The notes: generated by a model not told the origin, from the sequence alone. A stretch of 64,000 nucleotides of DNA from Alphaproteobacteria bacterium LSUCC0396 (GCA_041228345.1 CP166131.1:124001-188000); one strand, 5' to 3'; positions 19,721 to 28,440 are shown, numbered from the stretch's first letter. Numbers and translations are program-made.

Positions 19721-19823
19721 TTTTTTGTGTCTTGAAACGCAAAAAAACTTATTTGAGAACATATCTTACGAAGCCTAACTGGCTCAATCTGACACTGATT
19801 ACAACCAATCAGTGAGTTAGATA

Positions 19824-20024
19824 ATGACTACTATTAATCACAAATTTTACACCATCAGCGACATAGCTACGCTGTTCAACGTGCATAAAAATACGGTGAG
19901 GCGTTGGCGAGATAATGGCGAAATACCAAAGCCAATTTCTATCAACTCTCAGTCTTTGTTTTGGCCGAAAGAAATTTTTGATGAGTTTCTTACCGAAAAA
20001 CAAAACGAAGGCCGACCTCAATGA
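19824..20024 (+). CDS. AlpA/MerR-type helix-turn-helix protein (candidate excisionase or regulator)
   Basis: 66 residues with a single helix-turn-helix (YTISDIATLFNVHKNTVRRWRDNG, i.e. ISDIATLFNVHKNTV then RRWRDNGEIP), the AlpA/MerR/excisionase fold. Such proteins in tRNA-integrated islands act as excisionase or as activators of integrase. It is the first gene inside the left end, about 180 bp from attL and close to the AGGTACC sites it might bind. The function is inferred from fold and place. Confidence 0.7.
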   Translation: MTTINHKFYTISDIATLFNVHKNTVRRWRDNGEIPKPISINSQSLFWPKEIFDEFLTEKQNEGRPQ

Positions 20025-20109
20025 TAGCGGCGCTTCTAATCCCGCTATCACCCCGCGCTAAAAAATACCCTCGGGGCTGGCCTACAGTGGCCTGTGAGAG
20101 CTTTTAACT

Positions 20110-21042
20110 ATGTTTCCGCTGCTGATCAAAGCCGTAAAAGCGGAAGGGCTTGAACCGCCAGAAAAGGCCATTCTTATCCAAATTGCTGATTTAACGAACC
20201 AGCTAAAGGGTAAGCAGTCGTGGCCGTCAGAGGAATATCTGGCGGTAAAAACCGGTTTTGGCAGAAAAACGGTCAGCAGGGCAAAGAAGAGCCTTCGCAA
20301 TCGCGGCATCCTTAATTGGGTATCGCCAAAGCAAAGCCGTATTAAAAACAGCTCCTGCATCTATACAATCAATGAAAAAGAACTCGATAAGCACCTACCA
20401 AACACTGCGCCTGCTTCGCTTGGGATGGGTCACTGTGACCCATCTGTGGCGGTGGAAGCGGTCAAAGGGTCCGTTGGTGAGGGTCATATTGACACACAGG
20501 TAGGGTCAGAAAGTCCCACAAGCAGGGTCATAGAGTCCATCTATACACCTACTACTCCAATTAAAATACTCTTAAGCGATACGAACCGCAGTAAGAGATT
20601 AGAAAATGATATTGGGTTTTTAACGATTGATAACTGGCTGGAGATGGCTTGCAAAGAACGCCGGTACCAAGATCCAAGGCCAGCGGAAATCAGAGAGCAC
20701 ATTTGGATGGATTATCAGATCCTACACAAAGAGTTTAATCGGCAGCTTTTTGATTTATTGGGCATCAGCCAAAAGCAATGGGCTTTGGGTGTGAAAAAAT
20801 ATAATGAGCAATACAGGTTAAGGCCAACTGGTAACGAACTAGAAAGGCCAAACCTAAAGGCGTTTTATGCATTAATGCGGTTTATAGCCTCGCCAGACCG
20901 CTCTGATGATGTCTGGGCTGCAAGTCGGCGGTGGCGGGCTTCCAAAGCCGTCACTGACCGAGAAAACGCGATTAAAAGATCTGCACTTGAAAGGCGCTTA
21001 GATCAGCTTGGCAAGCTAACTTGCTTGACGCCTTTAGAGTAA
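20110..21042 (+). CDS. putative replication initiator with internal origin
   Basis: 310 residues. The N-terminus (residues 10-95) is a winged-helix domain of the kind found in plasmid and phage replication proteins (LEPPEKAILIQIADLT, WPSEEYLAVKTGFGRKTVSRA, LRNRGILNWV). Residues ~105-150 form a low-complexity linker whose DNA contains a 21-bp palindrome and four 22-bp iterons. A basic C-terminal domain with several Trp residues follows (GISQKQWALGVKKYNEQYRLRP). This plan, a DNA-binding domain, a linker encoding the iterons and a C-terminal loader-recruiting domain, mirrors phage lambda O. The function is inferred from architecture; no residue-level homology to O is claimed. Confidence 0.6.
   Translation: MFPLLIKAVKAEGLEPPEKAILIQIADLTNQLKGKQSWPSEEYLAVKTGFGRKTVSRAKKSLRNRGILNWVSPKQSRIKNSSCIYTINEKELDKHLPNTAPASLGMGHCDPSVAVEAVKGSVGEGHIDTQVGSESPTSRVIESIYTPTTPIKILLSDTNRSKRLENDIGFLTIDNWLEMACKERRYQDPRPAEIREHIWMDYQILHKEFNRQLFDLLGISQKQWALGVKKYNEQYRLRPTGNELERPNLKAFYALMRFIASPDRSDDVWAASRRWRASKAVTDRENAIKRSALERRLDQLGKLTCLTPLE
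20424..20546. other. candidate replication origin: palindrome plus four 22-bp iterons inside the initiator gene
   Basis: A perfect 21-bp palindrome (10-bp arms, 1-bp centre) spans 20424-20444. Iterons begin at 20459, 20481, 20503 and 20525, exactly 22 bp apart, each with GGTCA at positions 2-6 and, in three of the four, GTCC at positions 11-14 (the copy at 20481 has GACA there). An AT-rich stretch follows (20550-20620). Confidence 0.65.
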
Positions 21043-21059
21043 AAAAATAATGTTATCGA

Positions 21060-23315
21060 ATGTTAAATATTAAATTAATATTTACTGCTGCCGGATTAGT
21101 GGGGCTCTTCGGACTGGTGGGCTGCCAACAGCAGACCTCCAACACCAATGTCACAGTAAATGTTTCTAGCAAGGCCACCGTTAGTGCCTATGACTCTGGT
21201 GGTTCAGTTTCAACAACCGAATACGCGTATTCTGATGCTCAACCAGACAAAGTAGACTTGGATTTGGTTATGACATTCGAAGATGCTGCGCGGTTTGAAA
21301 GCAGAATTGGTATCGGCGCTCCATTGAAAAGAGTGAAACGCTACGTTGGCAAAACGCGGCGTGAAGCTATACAGCTTGTTGTTTCAGAGCTGGAGAATTA
21401 TCAGGATGATTTTTTGTGGCCGGACTGGGTCAATAACGTTACACCCATAAGCTTTTTTGAACGGGCAAAGAAAAGAAATAAATTCTATTGCGGTGAGTCG
21501 ATGTTTGAAGACTCGCTAAGAATGGAACTTTCTAAAAAGTTATTGGTTTCGAAGACGCCTCAATTTGAGAGGTTGTTTTTGGTTTGGCTGGATCACTTTT
21601 CTGTGGAGTTTAGAGCTTATTCCCAAAGTCACGCTTATGCAGAGCATATGCGCCTAGTTAGAGAAAACTCTAACCGGAGTTTTGTGGATTTACTAGTTAA
21701 TGTAGTTAATGACCCTGGATTGATAGTTTACCTAAACAATGACTCCAGCACCGTAAAAAAGCCAAACGAGAACCTTGCACGCGAGTTTCTAGAATTATTC
21801 TCTCTGGGCGAGGGCAAATATAACGAAAAAGACATCAAAACACTGGCAAAAGTAATAGCCCCTTATGGTATTAATTTTGTGTCTGAAAAGCCGAGTTGGT
21901 TTTCATCCAAGGCGTCAGGTCGCGAATTTAAAGCGTTCGGCCAGACTTATAAAAACTTCAATGAATTTGTTGAGCTAATATCCAATCGCGCTGATTTTGG
22001 AGAGATGATCGCACGGAAATTCTACCGAGAATTTGTCAGCGTAAAACCTCCAAAACCAAATGATATCGCGATTATGATGTCTTCTTTTCGAAAATCTGGA
22101 TTTTCGATACCAAAACTGTTTGAAGCTACAATCAGTTTAGGGTCATTTTGGTCGGAGGAAAGCAGACTGAATATTGTCAAAAGCCCCATAGAATTACTCT
22201 ATGGTTCCGCTCGGACACTTGGTTTTGCGGGTCAAAAAATGGATGATCATATTTGGATGATGGCGTTCGCAACTGAGCTGGGGCAGGACTTATTTAATCC
22301 TCCAAACGTTGCAGGTTTTCCTGGTGGGACAGCTTGGGTAGCCGGTCAAATGATGGAAAAGCGTATTGAAATCGTTAATCGTATGTTCGGTGATTTCAGT
22401 CAAAGCTCAGCAGGTATGCAATCCACGCAGAAAACAACAAAAATGGATGCAGCAAGGTCAAGAGGTCAGCAATCTCGCATTAAAGAAGTTGATGCCTACA
22501 GAGCTGAACGCATAAAGTTTTTCGAGAATTTAAAAAAAGATCAATTGGGCGTTGAGACGATATTGCTCAACGAAGTTACCCGAGACTTTGAAAAAAACCG
22601 TTGGCGTAAAATTGAAGCAGCTTTTTACAACGTGCAGCTGAATGGACGTAAATGGGACGGTATAACGATCCGATTTGGTAATGATAAGAATGATGGTGGT
22701 AGGTACGGTGATCACTTAAGATTAGAGCAGGGCAAAAGCAGCCCTGATGCTTTTGATCAGTCTGCGTACAATAGAAGTTTCACAAATGATAGGGGTCTTC
22801 GAACAGTCAAATTTTCTTATCCCTCAGGAGGTGATCAACGCGGAATGCCATCGGCCACCGAGGACAAGCTGTTAGTAGAACGTTTGTCGCAGGCAATGCA
22901 GATTGTGATCGACCACAACAGAGCTTACACCCAGTTGTCTGTTAACTCAGCAGCTCAAAAATGGCTTAAGCAGTTTTTAGATAAAGTTGGGTGGAAGGAG
23001 TTGTCTGAAAATGGCCAGACCTATCCACCAGTGAGAATGTTCGCGATAGAAAATGGTGTTTTAGGGGGCGGCAGCAGTGGAGGGACTCCTTATCCCAAAA
23101 TGCGCCCATTTCGTTGCGGCTTTAATCAGACAAAACATAATTTTGTCGAAGCTCGGCAAATTCCGGCGGAGTTTGATGATTTCAGCTTGGGTGGAGCAAT
23201 TGCGGAATTAGAAGAGCAAAACCTCATAACGCTTTTGCTACCGGATTTATCGAGTCGGTTAGGCGACATCAGTGTCAAGCAAGCTCTAACGCACGAAGGC
23301 TATCAATTGAGGTAA
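21060..23315 (+). CDS. DUF1800-family lipoprotein
   Basis: 751 residues. The N-terminus is a lipoprotein signal (lipobox LVGC, Cys22). The DUF1800 core is recognisable from FLVWLDHFSVEFRAYS, through VNDPGLIVYLNNDS, PNENLAREFLELFSLGEG (near residue 240) and YREFVS, to FNPPNVAGFPGGTAWVAG (about residue 420). About 300 further residues without recognised motifs follow. DUF1800 genes typically pair with DUF1501 genes, as here (4-bp gap). The pair is exported and of unknown function; roles at the cell surface have been proposed. Finding the pair as cargo of a small mobile element is unusual. Confidence 0.85.
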   Translation: MLNIKLIFTAAGLVGLFGLVGCQQQTSNTNVTVNVSSKATVSAYDSGGSVSTTEYAYSDAQPDKVDLDLVMTFEDAARFESRIGIGAPLKRVKRYVGKTRREAIQLVVSELENYQDDFLWPDWVNNVTPISFFERAKKRNKFYCGESMFEDSLRMELSKKLLVSKTPQFERLFLVWLDHFSVEFRAYSQSHAYAEHMRLVRENSNRSFVDLLVNVVNDPGLIVYLNNDSSTVKKPNENLAREFLELFSLGEGKYNEKDIKTLAKVIAPYGINFVSEKPSWFSSKASGREFKAFGQTYKNFNEFVELISNRADFGEMIARKFYREFVSVKPPKPNDIAIMMSSFRKSGFSIPKLFEATISLGSFWSEESRLNIVKSPIELLYGSARTLGFAGQKMDDHIWMMAFATELGQDLFNPPNVAGFPGGTAWVAGQMMEKRIEIVNRMFGDFSQSSAGMQSTQKTTKMDAARSRGQQSRIKEVDAYRAERIKFFENLKKDQLGVETILLNEVTRDFEKNRWRKIEAAFYNVQLNGRKWDGITIRFGNDKNDGGRYGDHLRLEQGKSSPDAFDQSAYNRSFTNDRGLRTVKFSYPSGGDQRGMPSATEDKLLVERLSQAMQIVIDHNRAYTQLSVNSAAQKWLKQFLDKVGWKELSENGQTYPPVRMFAIENGVLGGGSSGGTPYPKMRPFRCGFNQTKHNFVEARQIPAEFDDFSLGGAIAELEEQNLITLLLPDLSSRLGDISVKQALTHEGYQLR

Positions 23316-23318
23316 AAG

Positions 23319-24485
23319 ATGAAGAGACGAGATTTTATTAATTTTGCAGCAACAACTGCGCTTTTTGCGCTGTCACCGTTCTCTATATCAGCGAGACCAA
23401 ATAGCAAAATTCTCATACTAATAGAGCTGCAAGGTGCCAATGACGGCTTAAATACTGTCATACCAACAAAAGATAATGGTTATTACAAGCTGCGACCCAA
23501 CATAGCGATACCCAAAAAAGACATCTTAGGTATTGATACAAATTATGGGTTACATTTCAGTTTAAAGGGTTTAGCCGACCTCTGTGGCTCTGGTGATTGC
23601 AGCATTATTCAAAATCTCGGCTACCCAAACCCAATACTTTCTCACTTTCGGTCCATTGAGCTTTGGGAGAGGGGTGGTGACGGCAAACAGAATGGCAGAG
23701 AGGGATGGTTAAACGCCACCCTCGAGGCCTTGGCTGATAAAAGCTCGCTGGATGCAAAAGCAATGAACCTCGACAACGTGGGAACTGTTTTTGCTGGAGG
23801 AACCGACGGTTATCTGGGCCCTAATGCAATTGGTTACAGACCTGTAGAGGCTGAGTCACGTGACACCACCGTTCCGTTGCCGAATAACATCGAAATGGGA
23901 TTGCTTGGCAATTTGCAAAAAATGCGAGTTGAAAACGAAATAAAAATTTCGCGGCTCCAAGCAAAGATTAGCAAGGCTAAAAGCTCTGTATTTGTCGGGC
24001 GAGGTGAGTTGGGAAATCAACTATCAAAAGTTTGCCAGCTCATAATGGCAGGTGTAGAAATACCAGTTTTCAAAGTCTCAATTGGCAGCTTTGATACCCA
24101 TATCGAGCAGTTTTGGAAGCATCGGAACCTTTTGCGTGACCTGGATAAGTCAATCTCAGACACAGTAAGAACCCTAAAAGAAATTGGTGTATGGAACGAT
24201 ACAATAATTATGACATATTCTGAATTTGGACGGCGGGCGAAAGAAAATGGATCTCGTGGCACTGACCACGGTATGGCTGCGCCCCATTTCGTTTTAGGGG
24301 GAAAAATCAGTGGCGCAGTTTATGGAGAGGAAAATGTTTTGAACTCTGTGGCAGACAGTAATCTTAGGTTTTCGATTGATTACAGATCTCTTTACAATGA
24401 AATATTGTCAAAGCATTTTGGGTTCCAAGATAATCAGTTTGTAACCTACAAAGATAAAACTTTGGATGGATTGTTTAGCACATAG
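23319..24485 (+). CDS. DUF1501-family secreted protein
   Basis: 388 residues with a twin-arginine-like start (MKRRDFINFAATTALFAL). DUF1501 belongs to a sulfatase/alkaline-phosphatase-like fold. Visible core segments are LILIELQGANDGLNTVIP, YGLHFSLKGLADL, PILSHFRSIELWERGG, FDTHIEQFWKHRNLL, IIMTYSEFGRRAKENGSRG and TDHGMAAPHFVLGG. The TYSEFGRR and DHG blocks are family hallmarks. It is the immediate partner of the DUF1800 gene and is probably exported with or after it. The enzymatic role is unknown. Confidence 0.88.
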   Translation: MKRRDFINFAATTALFALSPFSISARPNSKILILIELQGANDGLNTVIPTKDNGYYKLRPNIAIPKKDILGIDTNYGLHFSLKGLADLCGSGDCSIIQNLGYPNPILSHFRSIELWERGGDGKQNGREGWLNATLEALADKSSLDAKAMNLDNVGTVFAGGTDGYLGPNAIGYRPVEAESRDTTVPLPNNIEMGLLGNLQKMRVENEIKISRLQAKISKAKSSVFVGRGELGNQLSKVCQLIMAGVEIPVFKVSIGSFDTHIEQFWKHRNLLRDLDKSISDTVRTLKEIGVWNDTIIMTYSEFGRRAKENGSRGTDHGMAAPHFVLGGKISGAVYGEENVLNSVADSNLRFSIDYRSLYNEILSKHFGFQDNQFVTYKDKTLDGLFST

Positions 24486-24561
24486 CCTGTTCATTGCCGG
24501 TTTCTTATTTGATAGAACGCCATTTAACGGCCACAACCTCGATATGTTGTGGATGATTTAG

Positions 24562-25227
24562 TTGGTGTTACGGCAAAAGCTTCCTTCGACAGCAAGTGTC
24601 GTTCACAAAACAAGCGGGGGTCAACTGCATTCTCCAGCTGCAGAAAGAAATTCAGCCCAAATCATTGAGCTTGTTCGCAGTTCTGTGCCGGAAAGTGGTA
24701 ATGCTCTGGAAATTGCAAGTGGCACCGGCCAACACATAGTTGAGCTTGCCGCTGCTGTTCCCGGCTTGATCTGGCAACCGTCTGACATAGACGAGACCCG
24801 CTTGAATAGCATTGTCTCAAGAAGCCTTGCAAAACAGTTACCAAACCTTTTGCCGCCTATAAGACTGGATGTAACAGATAAAGGCTGGTCAGCCCTTTGC
24901 CCCAATCAAGACTTCATCTTGCTGGTTAATCTGTTGCACCTTGTCAGTGAAGCTGAGGTAAAAGCAATCATCAGTGGGATTTCTCAATCCCTAGCTGAAG
25001 ATGGGCGTTGCGTCATTTATGGCCCGTTTATGCGAAATGGTGTTCTCAGCAGCAGTGGTGACAAAGCCTTTCATCAGAGCTTGATAGATGCTGATCCAGA
25101 TATTGGTTATAAAGATGATCAGTGGATCCTTGAGCTCTTTCAGAAACACCGCCTTGCAACCATCAACGTTATAGAGATGCCAGCTAACAACTTGGCTTTC
25201 GTTATTGAGAAGGGCACTTCTATATGA
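24562..25227 (+). CDS. DUF938 SAM-dependent methyltransferase-like protein
   Basis: 221 residues. The DUF938 signature is clear: HSPAAERNSAQII, then the SAM-binding ALEIASGTGQHIVELAAAVPGL and LIWQPSDIDETRL, and later FILLVNLLHLVSE and GRCVIYGPFMRNG. The start is TTG 24562 or GTG 24565; the first ~25 residues are not conserved and the true start may be later. Substrate unknown. It lies 76 bp after the DUF1501 gene on the same strand and is the last rightward gene of the element. Confidence 0.8.
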   Translation: MVLRQKLPSTASVVHKTSGGQLHSPAAERNSAQIIELVRSSVPESGNALEIASGTGQHIVELAAAVPGLIWQPSDIDETRLNSIVSRSLAKQLPNLLPPIRLDVTDKGWSALCPNQDFILLVNLLHLVSEAEVKAIISGISQSLAEDGRCVIYGPFMRNGVLSSSGDKAFHQSLIDADPDIGYKDDQWILELFQKHRLATINVIEMPANNLAFVIEKGTSI

Positions 25228-25616
25228 CCCTTCCTGCAAAAAGGTACTTCCACAGGTACTATTAAGCGGGTTATGCGCGAACGCAACATTCCGCTAGCGA
25301 CAGAATTATAGTTAATATTTCGCTTCGTAATTGATCTATAAAATATTGAATTATATATACAAAAATATTTTAAAAAGAATCTTGCTTAAGCTTTATCCCA
25401 GAATGCTCTCGTGCGCAAGGGTATGGATAAAATGGCAACGCGCATCTATCTCTCCAATTGATAGTAAAAACGTGCCACAAAAAAAGGCCAGCGCAAAGGC
25501 TGGCCTTTTGGGTTTGCAGGAGTAATTACAAAGACATTCCAACATTTATCTCTGTTGATTAGCCATCAGCGTTAGTATCACCTCAATTATGTTCAGCAAT
25601 CAGCTTAAACTGAGTT
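25228..25616. other. gene-free stretch at the meeting point of the two gene blocks of the element
   Basis: 389 bp between the rightward (DUF938) and leftward (cold-shock) blocks. It contains one copy of the terminator repeat (25473-25512) and otherwise AT-rich sequence. A 64-codon plus-strand frame runs through the repeat and is judged spurious. Confidence 0.65.
25473..25512. terminator. terminator-repeat copy 1 (bidirectional)
   Basis: Stem GGCCAGC/GCTGGCC flanked by A7 on the left and TTTT on the right, so it can terminate transcription from both sides. It begins with the same TGCCACAAAAAAAGGCCAGC as the other full copies. Confidence 0.8.
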
Positions 25617-25823
25617 TTATAAAGCCTTTAGATTTACTGCAGAAGTCTTTCCATTTTGACCAGTCTCAAGTTCGTAAGACACCTCCTGGTCTTCCGCTAA
25701 TCCAGTCATTCCCGAATTTTGAACGGCTGTGATGTGAACAAATACATCAGTTGATTTGTCTTCTGGCTCAATAAAACCAAAACCCTTTTGTGAATTAAAC
25801 CACTTAACTTTTCCTACGCTCAT
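25617..25823 (-). CDS. cold-shock domain protein
   Basis: 68-residue single-domain cold-shock protein. RNP1 appears as KGFGFIEP and RNP2 as DVFVHI, with the starting MSVGKVKWFNSQ typical of the family. It binds single-stranded nucleic acid and acts as an RNA chaperone. It is carried within the tRNA-Glu element, where it may be cargo or may support element or phage gene expression; the sequence does not decide. Confidence 0.95.
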   Translation of the reverse strand: MSVGKVKWFNSQKGFGFIEPEDKSTDVFVHITAVQNSGMTGLAEDQEVSYELETGQNGKTSAVNLKAL

Positions 25824-26006
25824 AAAATTTCCTTTAAGTCATTGTTATAGGGAAGCGGCTTTTCATTATTGACTACTTGCCACTTACCCTCGCTCTAAAT
25901 TAGAAGAGTTAACGCGTACTAACAGAGTTTGGCTCATAAGTCTTGTTAATATAATTTTGAGTATTTTGGCTTTTTTCATTTTCCGGTGCAGACAGCTGGT
26001 CAGCAA

Positions 26007-26040
26007 AACGAAAAAAAACCAGCGTAAAGGCCGGCCTCGA
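26007..26040. repeat. terminator-repeat copy 2 (diverged)
   Basis: A8 followed by CCAGCGTAAAGGCCGG, a degenerate copy of the GGCCAGCGCAAAGGCTGGCC hairpin, between the cold-shock and cyclic-nucleotide-binding genes, in the same orientation as the other copies. Confidence 0.55.
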
Positions 26041-26114
26041 TTGACGCTCCCTATTACACCAACTCCGTAGCAGCTTAATGCGTGCAAATAGGTAATTGAA
26101 ATTTATATATTTTT

Positions 26115-26516
26115 CTAACTTTTTTCGATAGATTTATAAATATTCAGTTCTCTCCAGTATTTTTCTGCAAGCGCATTTGCGTCACTTATCCTCAACGCAA
26201 GCCCTCGAATAATTGCATTGCATATTGGGTCAGCTTGAGCCATTTTTGCTCTAAATACCGGCTCATCCAACTTGATGAGCATCGCGTTGGTCTTTGCCCT
26301 AACAGTTACGGTTCTTGGTTCTGACGTGATGAGGCCGACTTCGCCAAACAATTCACCTTCATTTAAAACGCCGAGGACCATTCCCTGTTTGCTCTCTATC
26401 TGAACTGAACCAGAATGCACTAAATAGACGCTATCACTGGCATCATTTACGCTGTAAATAACGTCGCCTGCTTTGACCGCCATCTTGGCAAAGTTCTTTA
26501 AGCTTGTCGGTTTCAT
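26115..26516 (-). CDS. cyclic nucleotide-binding domain protein
   Basis: 133 residues, a single CAP-type cNMP-binding beta-roll: VKAGDVIYSVNDASDSVYLV, HSGSVQIES, LNEGELFGEVGLITSEPRTVTV. The Phe-Gly-Glu (ELFGE) and Arg-Thr of the phosphate-binding cassette are present, so nucleotide binding is plausible. No DNA-binding domain or effector is attached. It is a leftward single-gene cassette between terminator-repeat copies. Confidence 0.82.
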   Translation of the reverse strand: MKPTSLKNFAKMAVKAGDVIYSVNDASDSVYLVHSGSVQIESKQGMVLGVLNEGELFGEVGLITSEPRTVTVRAKTNAMLIKLDEPVFRAKMAQADPICNAIIRGLALRISDANALAEKYWRELNIYKSIEKS

Positions 26517-26554
26517 TAGCGTTCCTCTCTATCAGTTAACCTGTCACATAAAGC

Positions 26555-26578
26555 ACCCAGCGCCAAGGCTGGCTGCTA
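26555..26578. repeat. terminator-repeat copy 3 (diverged)
   Basis: Contains CCCAGCGCCAAGGCTGGCTG, a degenerate copy of the repeat hairpin just upstream of the cyclic nucleotide-binding gene. Confidence 0.5.
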
Positions 26579-26670
26579 GTAACCCCCGCTGTTATAGCAA
26601 TTGAGCGCCGTTATACATTAAGATGAGAGGCTTGCAACGGATTGGTTGCTAGACAACAAGGCACAAAGCC

Positions 26671-26937
26671 CTAGTCTGTTAACCTGAGTAAGTTTAGCAA
26701 ACGTTCTCTCAGCATAAGGAGCCTACGTTCTAGGCGTTCGTTTTCTCTTTCTAATGCAGCAATCTGTTCTTTTAGCTTTTGGTCCTCGTGTCCAGCAGCG
26801 CCAGTTGCAAGGTCATTCTTGCAAGAGTTATACGCAGTAATTTCAGCCGCAGTATTACCGCTTAACACGCACTTATGCGCCCAAGCCGTCTGGTTGAACA
26901 GTATTAGGAATATGGCTGTGAGTACGATGCGGGTCAT
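26671..26937 (-). CDS. secreted coiled-coil protein
   Basis: 88 residues. A signal peptide (MTRIVLTAIFLILFNQTAWA) is followed by a short Cys-containing region and a C-terminal coiled coil (LKEQIAALERENERLERR, residues ~54-85). No family recognised. Its ATG overlaps the stop of the deacetylase gene (TAATG), so it is translationally coupled. Its signal-peptide coding sequence is closely similar to that of the tiny ORF at 29297-29371. Confidence 0.65.
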   Translation of the reverse strand: MTRIVLTAIFLILFNQTAWAHKCVLSGNTAAEITAYNSCKNDLATGAAGHEDQKLKEQIAALERENERLERRLLMLRERLLNLLRLTD

Positions 26938-27833
26938 TACTGCTTCAGTTGCTTATCTAGTGGTAGTTTACGGTAGAACCTAGAAACTTCGTTTGGTGTC
27001 GTAATCCAGATTTCATCACGCCTTTTACAAATGTGATCGAGTGCTCTTTTTAAGTGTTTTTGTCTGAAGGGCTGGCCAACAATAAATGAATGAAGCGATA
27101 GCGGGAAAACAAGCGGTTGTGGCCCCTTTAAATCCATCAGAACATCAAACTGATCAATAATCATATTTGCGTATTCCTCAGCTGAAACTCGGCGTCCGAC
27201 TATTGCTGGCTGATCATTAAGTTCTATCGGGTAGGGAAGAGTTAAAATTTCGTCGTTATCAGTTTTCATCCAGAAGGGCTGCTCATCACAGAGCCCCCAA
27301 TCTAACAAATATTCATAACCGGCAGCGGACAAGATATCTGGCGTCTTTTGACTTGGAGTGAGGTAAGAGGACAACCACCCGTTGGGGCGCTTACCATCGG
27401 CCTTGGTCATTATTTCTGTTACTTCAGCGACCATTTTAGTCTCTTCCTCAATGGTCATATCAATGGGCCTTGCGGTGCCGTTTGAGATCCCGTGGCCGAT
27501 CATTTCATCACCGCGGTTGCGGTAGCGTTCCAAAAGCTCAGGGCTGTGAGAGTAATTAGCTGCATTCACGATAACGCCAACATTCATTTCAAGGTCGTCG
27601 AACAGATCTGCTAAACGCCACCCACCCACTCTGTTTCCATACTCGCGCCACAGCCAGCTTCTTTGGCTCCAAGGCTTGGTCTCACGATCTAAGTCGATGC
27701 CGCCACCTTCACCAAACGGAAAATGTTCAATGTTTAAAGCGATGTAGAAGGCTATGCGTTTCCCGCCCGGCCATTCAAAAGAAGATCTTGTCGAAATACC
27801 CGAATAATTAAATCTGTTATGATCTTTAAGCAT
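26937..27833 (-). CDS. polysaccharide deacetylase (PuuE/allantoinase-like)
   Basis: 298-residue NodB-type deacetylase fold. Starts at ATG 27833 after AGGAGG; the longer frame to 27908 runs into the terminator repeat. Seen: RIAFYIALNIEHFPFGEG near the N-terminus, VGVIVNAANYSHSPELLERY, DEMIGHGISNG (metal-binding His block), SYLTPSQKTPDILSAAGYEYLLDWG and a C-terminal FPLSLHSFIVGQPFR. This subgroup includes allantoinase PuuE and related ring- or amide-hydrolysing enzymes; the substrate is unknown. First gene of a leftward cassette behind the first 121-bp repeat. Confidence 0.8.
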   Translation of the reverse strand: MLKDHNRFNYSGISTRSSFEWPGGKRIAFYIALNIEHFPFGEGGGIDLDRETKPWSQRSWLWREYGNRVGGWRLADLFDDLEMNVGVIVNAANYSHSPELLERYRNRGDEMIGHGISNGTARPIDMTIEEETKMVAEVTEIMTKADGKRPNGWLSSYLTPSQKTPDILSAAGYEYLLDWGLCDEQPFWMKTDNDEILTLPYPIELNDQPAIVGRRVSAEEYANMIIDQFDVLMDLKGPQPLVFPLSLHSFIVGQPFRQKHLKRALDHICKRRDEIWITTPNEVSRFYRKLPLDKQLKQ

Positions 27834-27857
27834 TGCCCACGTCCTCCTGAGAAATGT

Positions 27858-27978
27858 TGCCACAAAAAAAGGCCAGCGCAAAGGCTGGCCGAGGCTGAAG
27901 AAAAACAAATGCGCGGGGGTAGGAAGCGCATCTGCAAACTAAAGATGGCTCAGTAATGTTACATTTATTTGTCAGTTA
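27858..27978. repeat. 121-bp repeat, copy A (double terminator unit)
   Basis: Identical to 28802-28922 except for one base. Read on the minus strand it holds a first hairpin (9-bp stem around GCGC, loop TTCCTACCCCC) followed by TTTTTCTTC. The GGCCAGC/GCTGGCC hairpin followed by T7 comes next, so it works as a tandem rho-independent terminator immediately upstream of the deacetylase gene. Confidence 0.88.
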
Positions 27979-28019
27979 AGCTTTTTTTGTGTGAAGCGCT
28001 GTGTTTTGTGCCGAAATCT

Positions 28020-28235
28020 TCACGCTAATCGTCCATCAATGTGTGCGGCCCAAAGCTCCACAAGCATTTCTTCGGCCTCATCATTTGATAAAAATTGCGG
28101 TTTTTGCTCAAAATTTTCGAAAACGTTTGAGACAAAATGTTCCACAGAATTGGACTTCGACAGAAATTCTTCCGCTTTATGCAGAAAAATATGAAGGTCT
28201 GTAGCCCATTTTTTCACCTCTTGGTTAAAAATCAT
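28020..28235 (-). CDS. small hypothetical protein
   Basis: 71 residues starting MIFNQEVKKWATDLHIFLHK. I chose ATG 28235 because AGGAGG lies 5 bp upstream; the frame extends to 28283. Acidic and helical with no transmembrane segment; ends VELWAAHIDGRLA. Not recognised. It sits alone between repeat copies at 27858 and 28441. Confidence 0.55.
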   Translation of the reverse strand: MIFNQEVKKWATDLHIFLHKAEEFLSKSNSVEHFVSNVFENFEQKPQFLSNDEAEEMLVELWAAHIDGRLA

Positions 28236-28440
28236 ACGCGCCTCCTGATGGGTTAAGTGACTATTGATTAGTTTTTTTAGCACACGGCTCAGTCATCTAA
28301 AAAGAAAATAGTGTAAATCTATAAATTGTAAATTTTGACATTTTATAATTTTACACTTTTATTCAGATGTTTTGGGCAAAATACGCATCGGCAGTCAAAC
28401 CGCGTTATTAACAAGATACAATTGGGCCTTGAAGAGTTAA

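Noticed and set aside
25331-25525. 64-codon plus-strand frame
   Set aside because: Runs through the terminator repeat, poor codon use and no ribosome-binding site.
27834-27908. N-terminal extension of the deacetylase frame (starting MFFFSLGQPLRWPFFV)
   Set aside because: The same residues appear before the gene at 28511 because both frames read through the repeated terminator hairpin; a good ribosome-binding site supports the later ATG.
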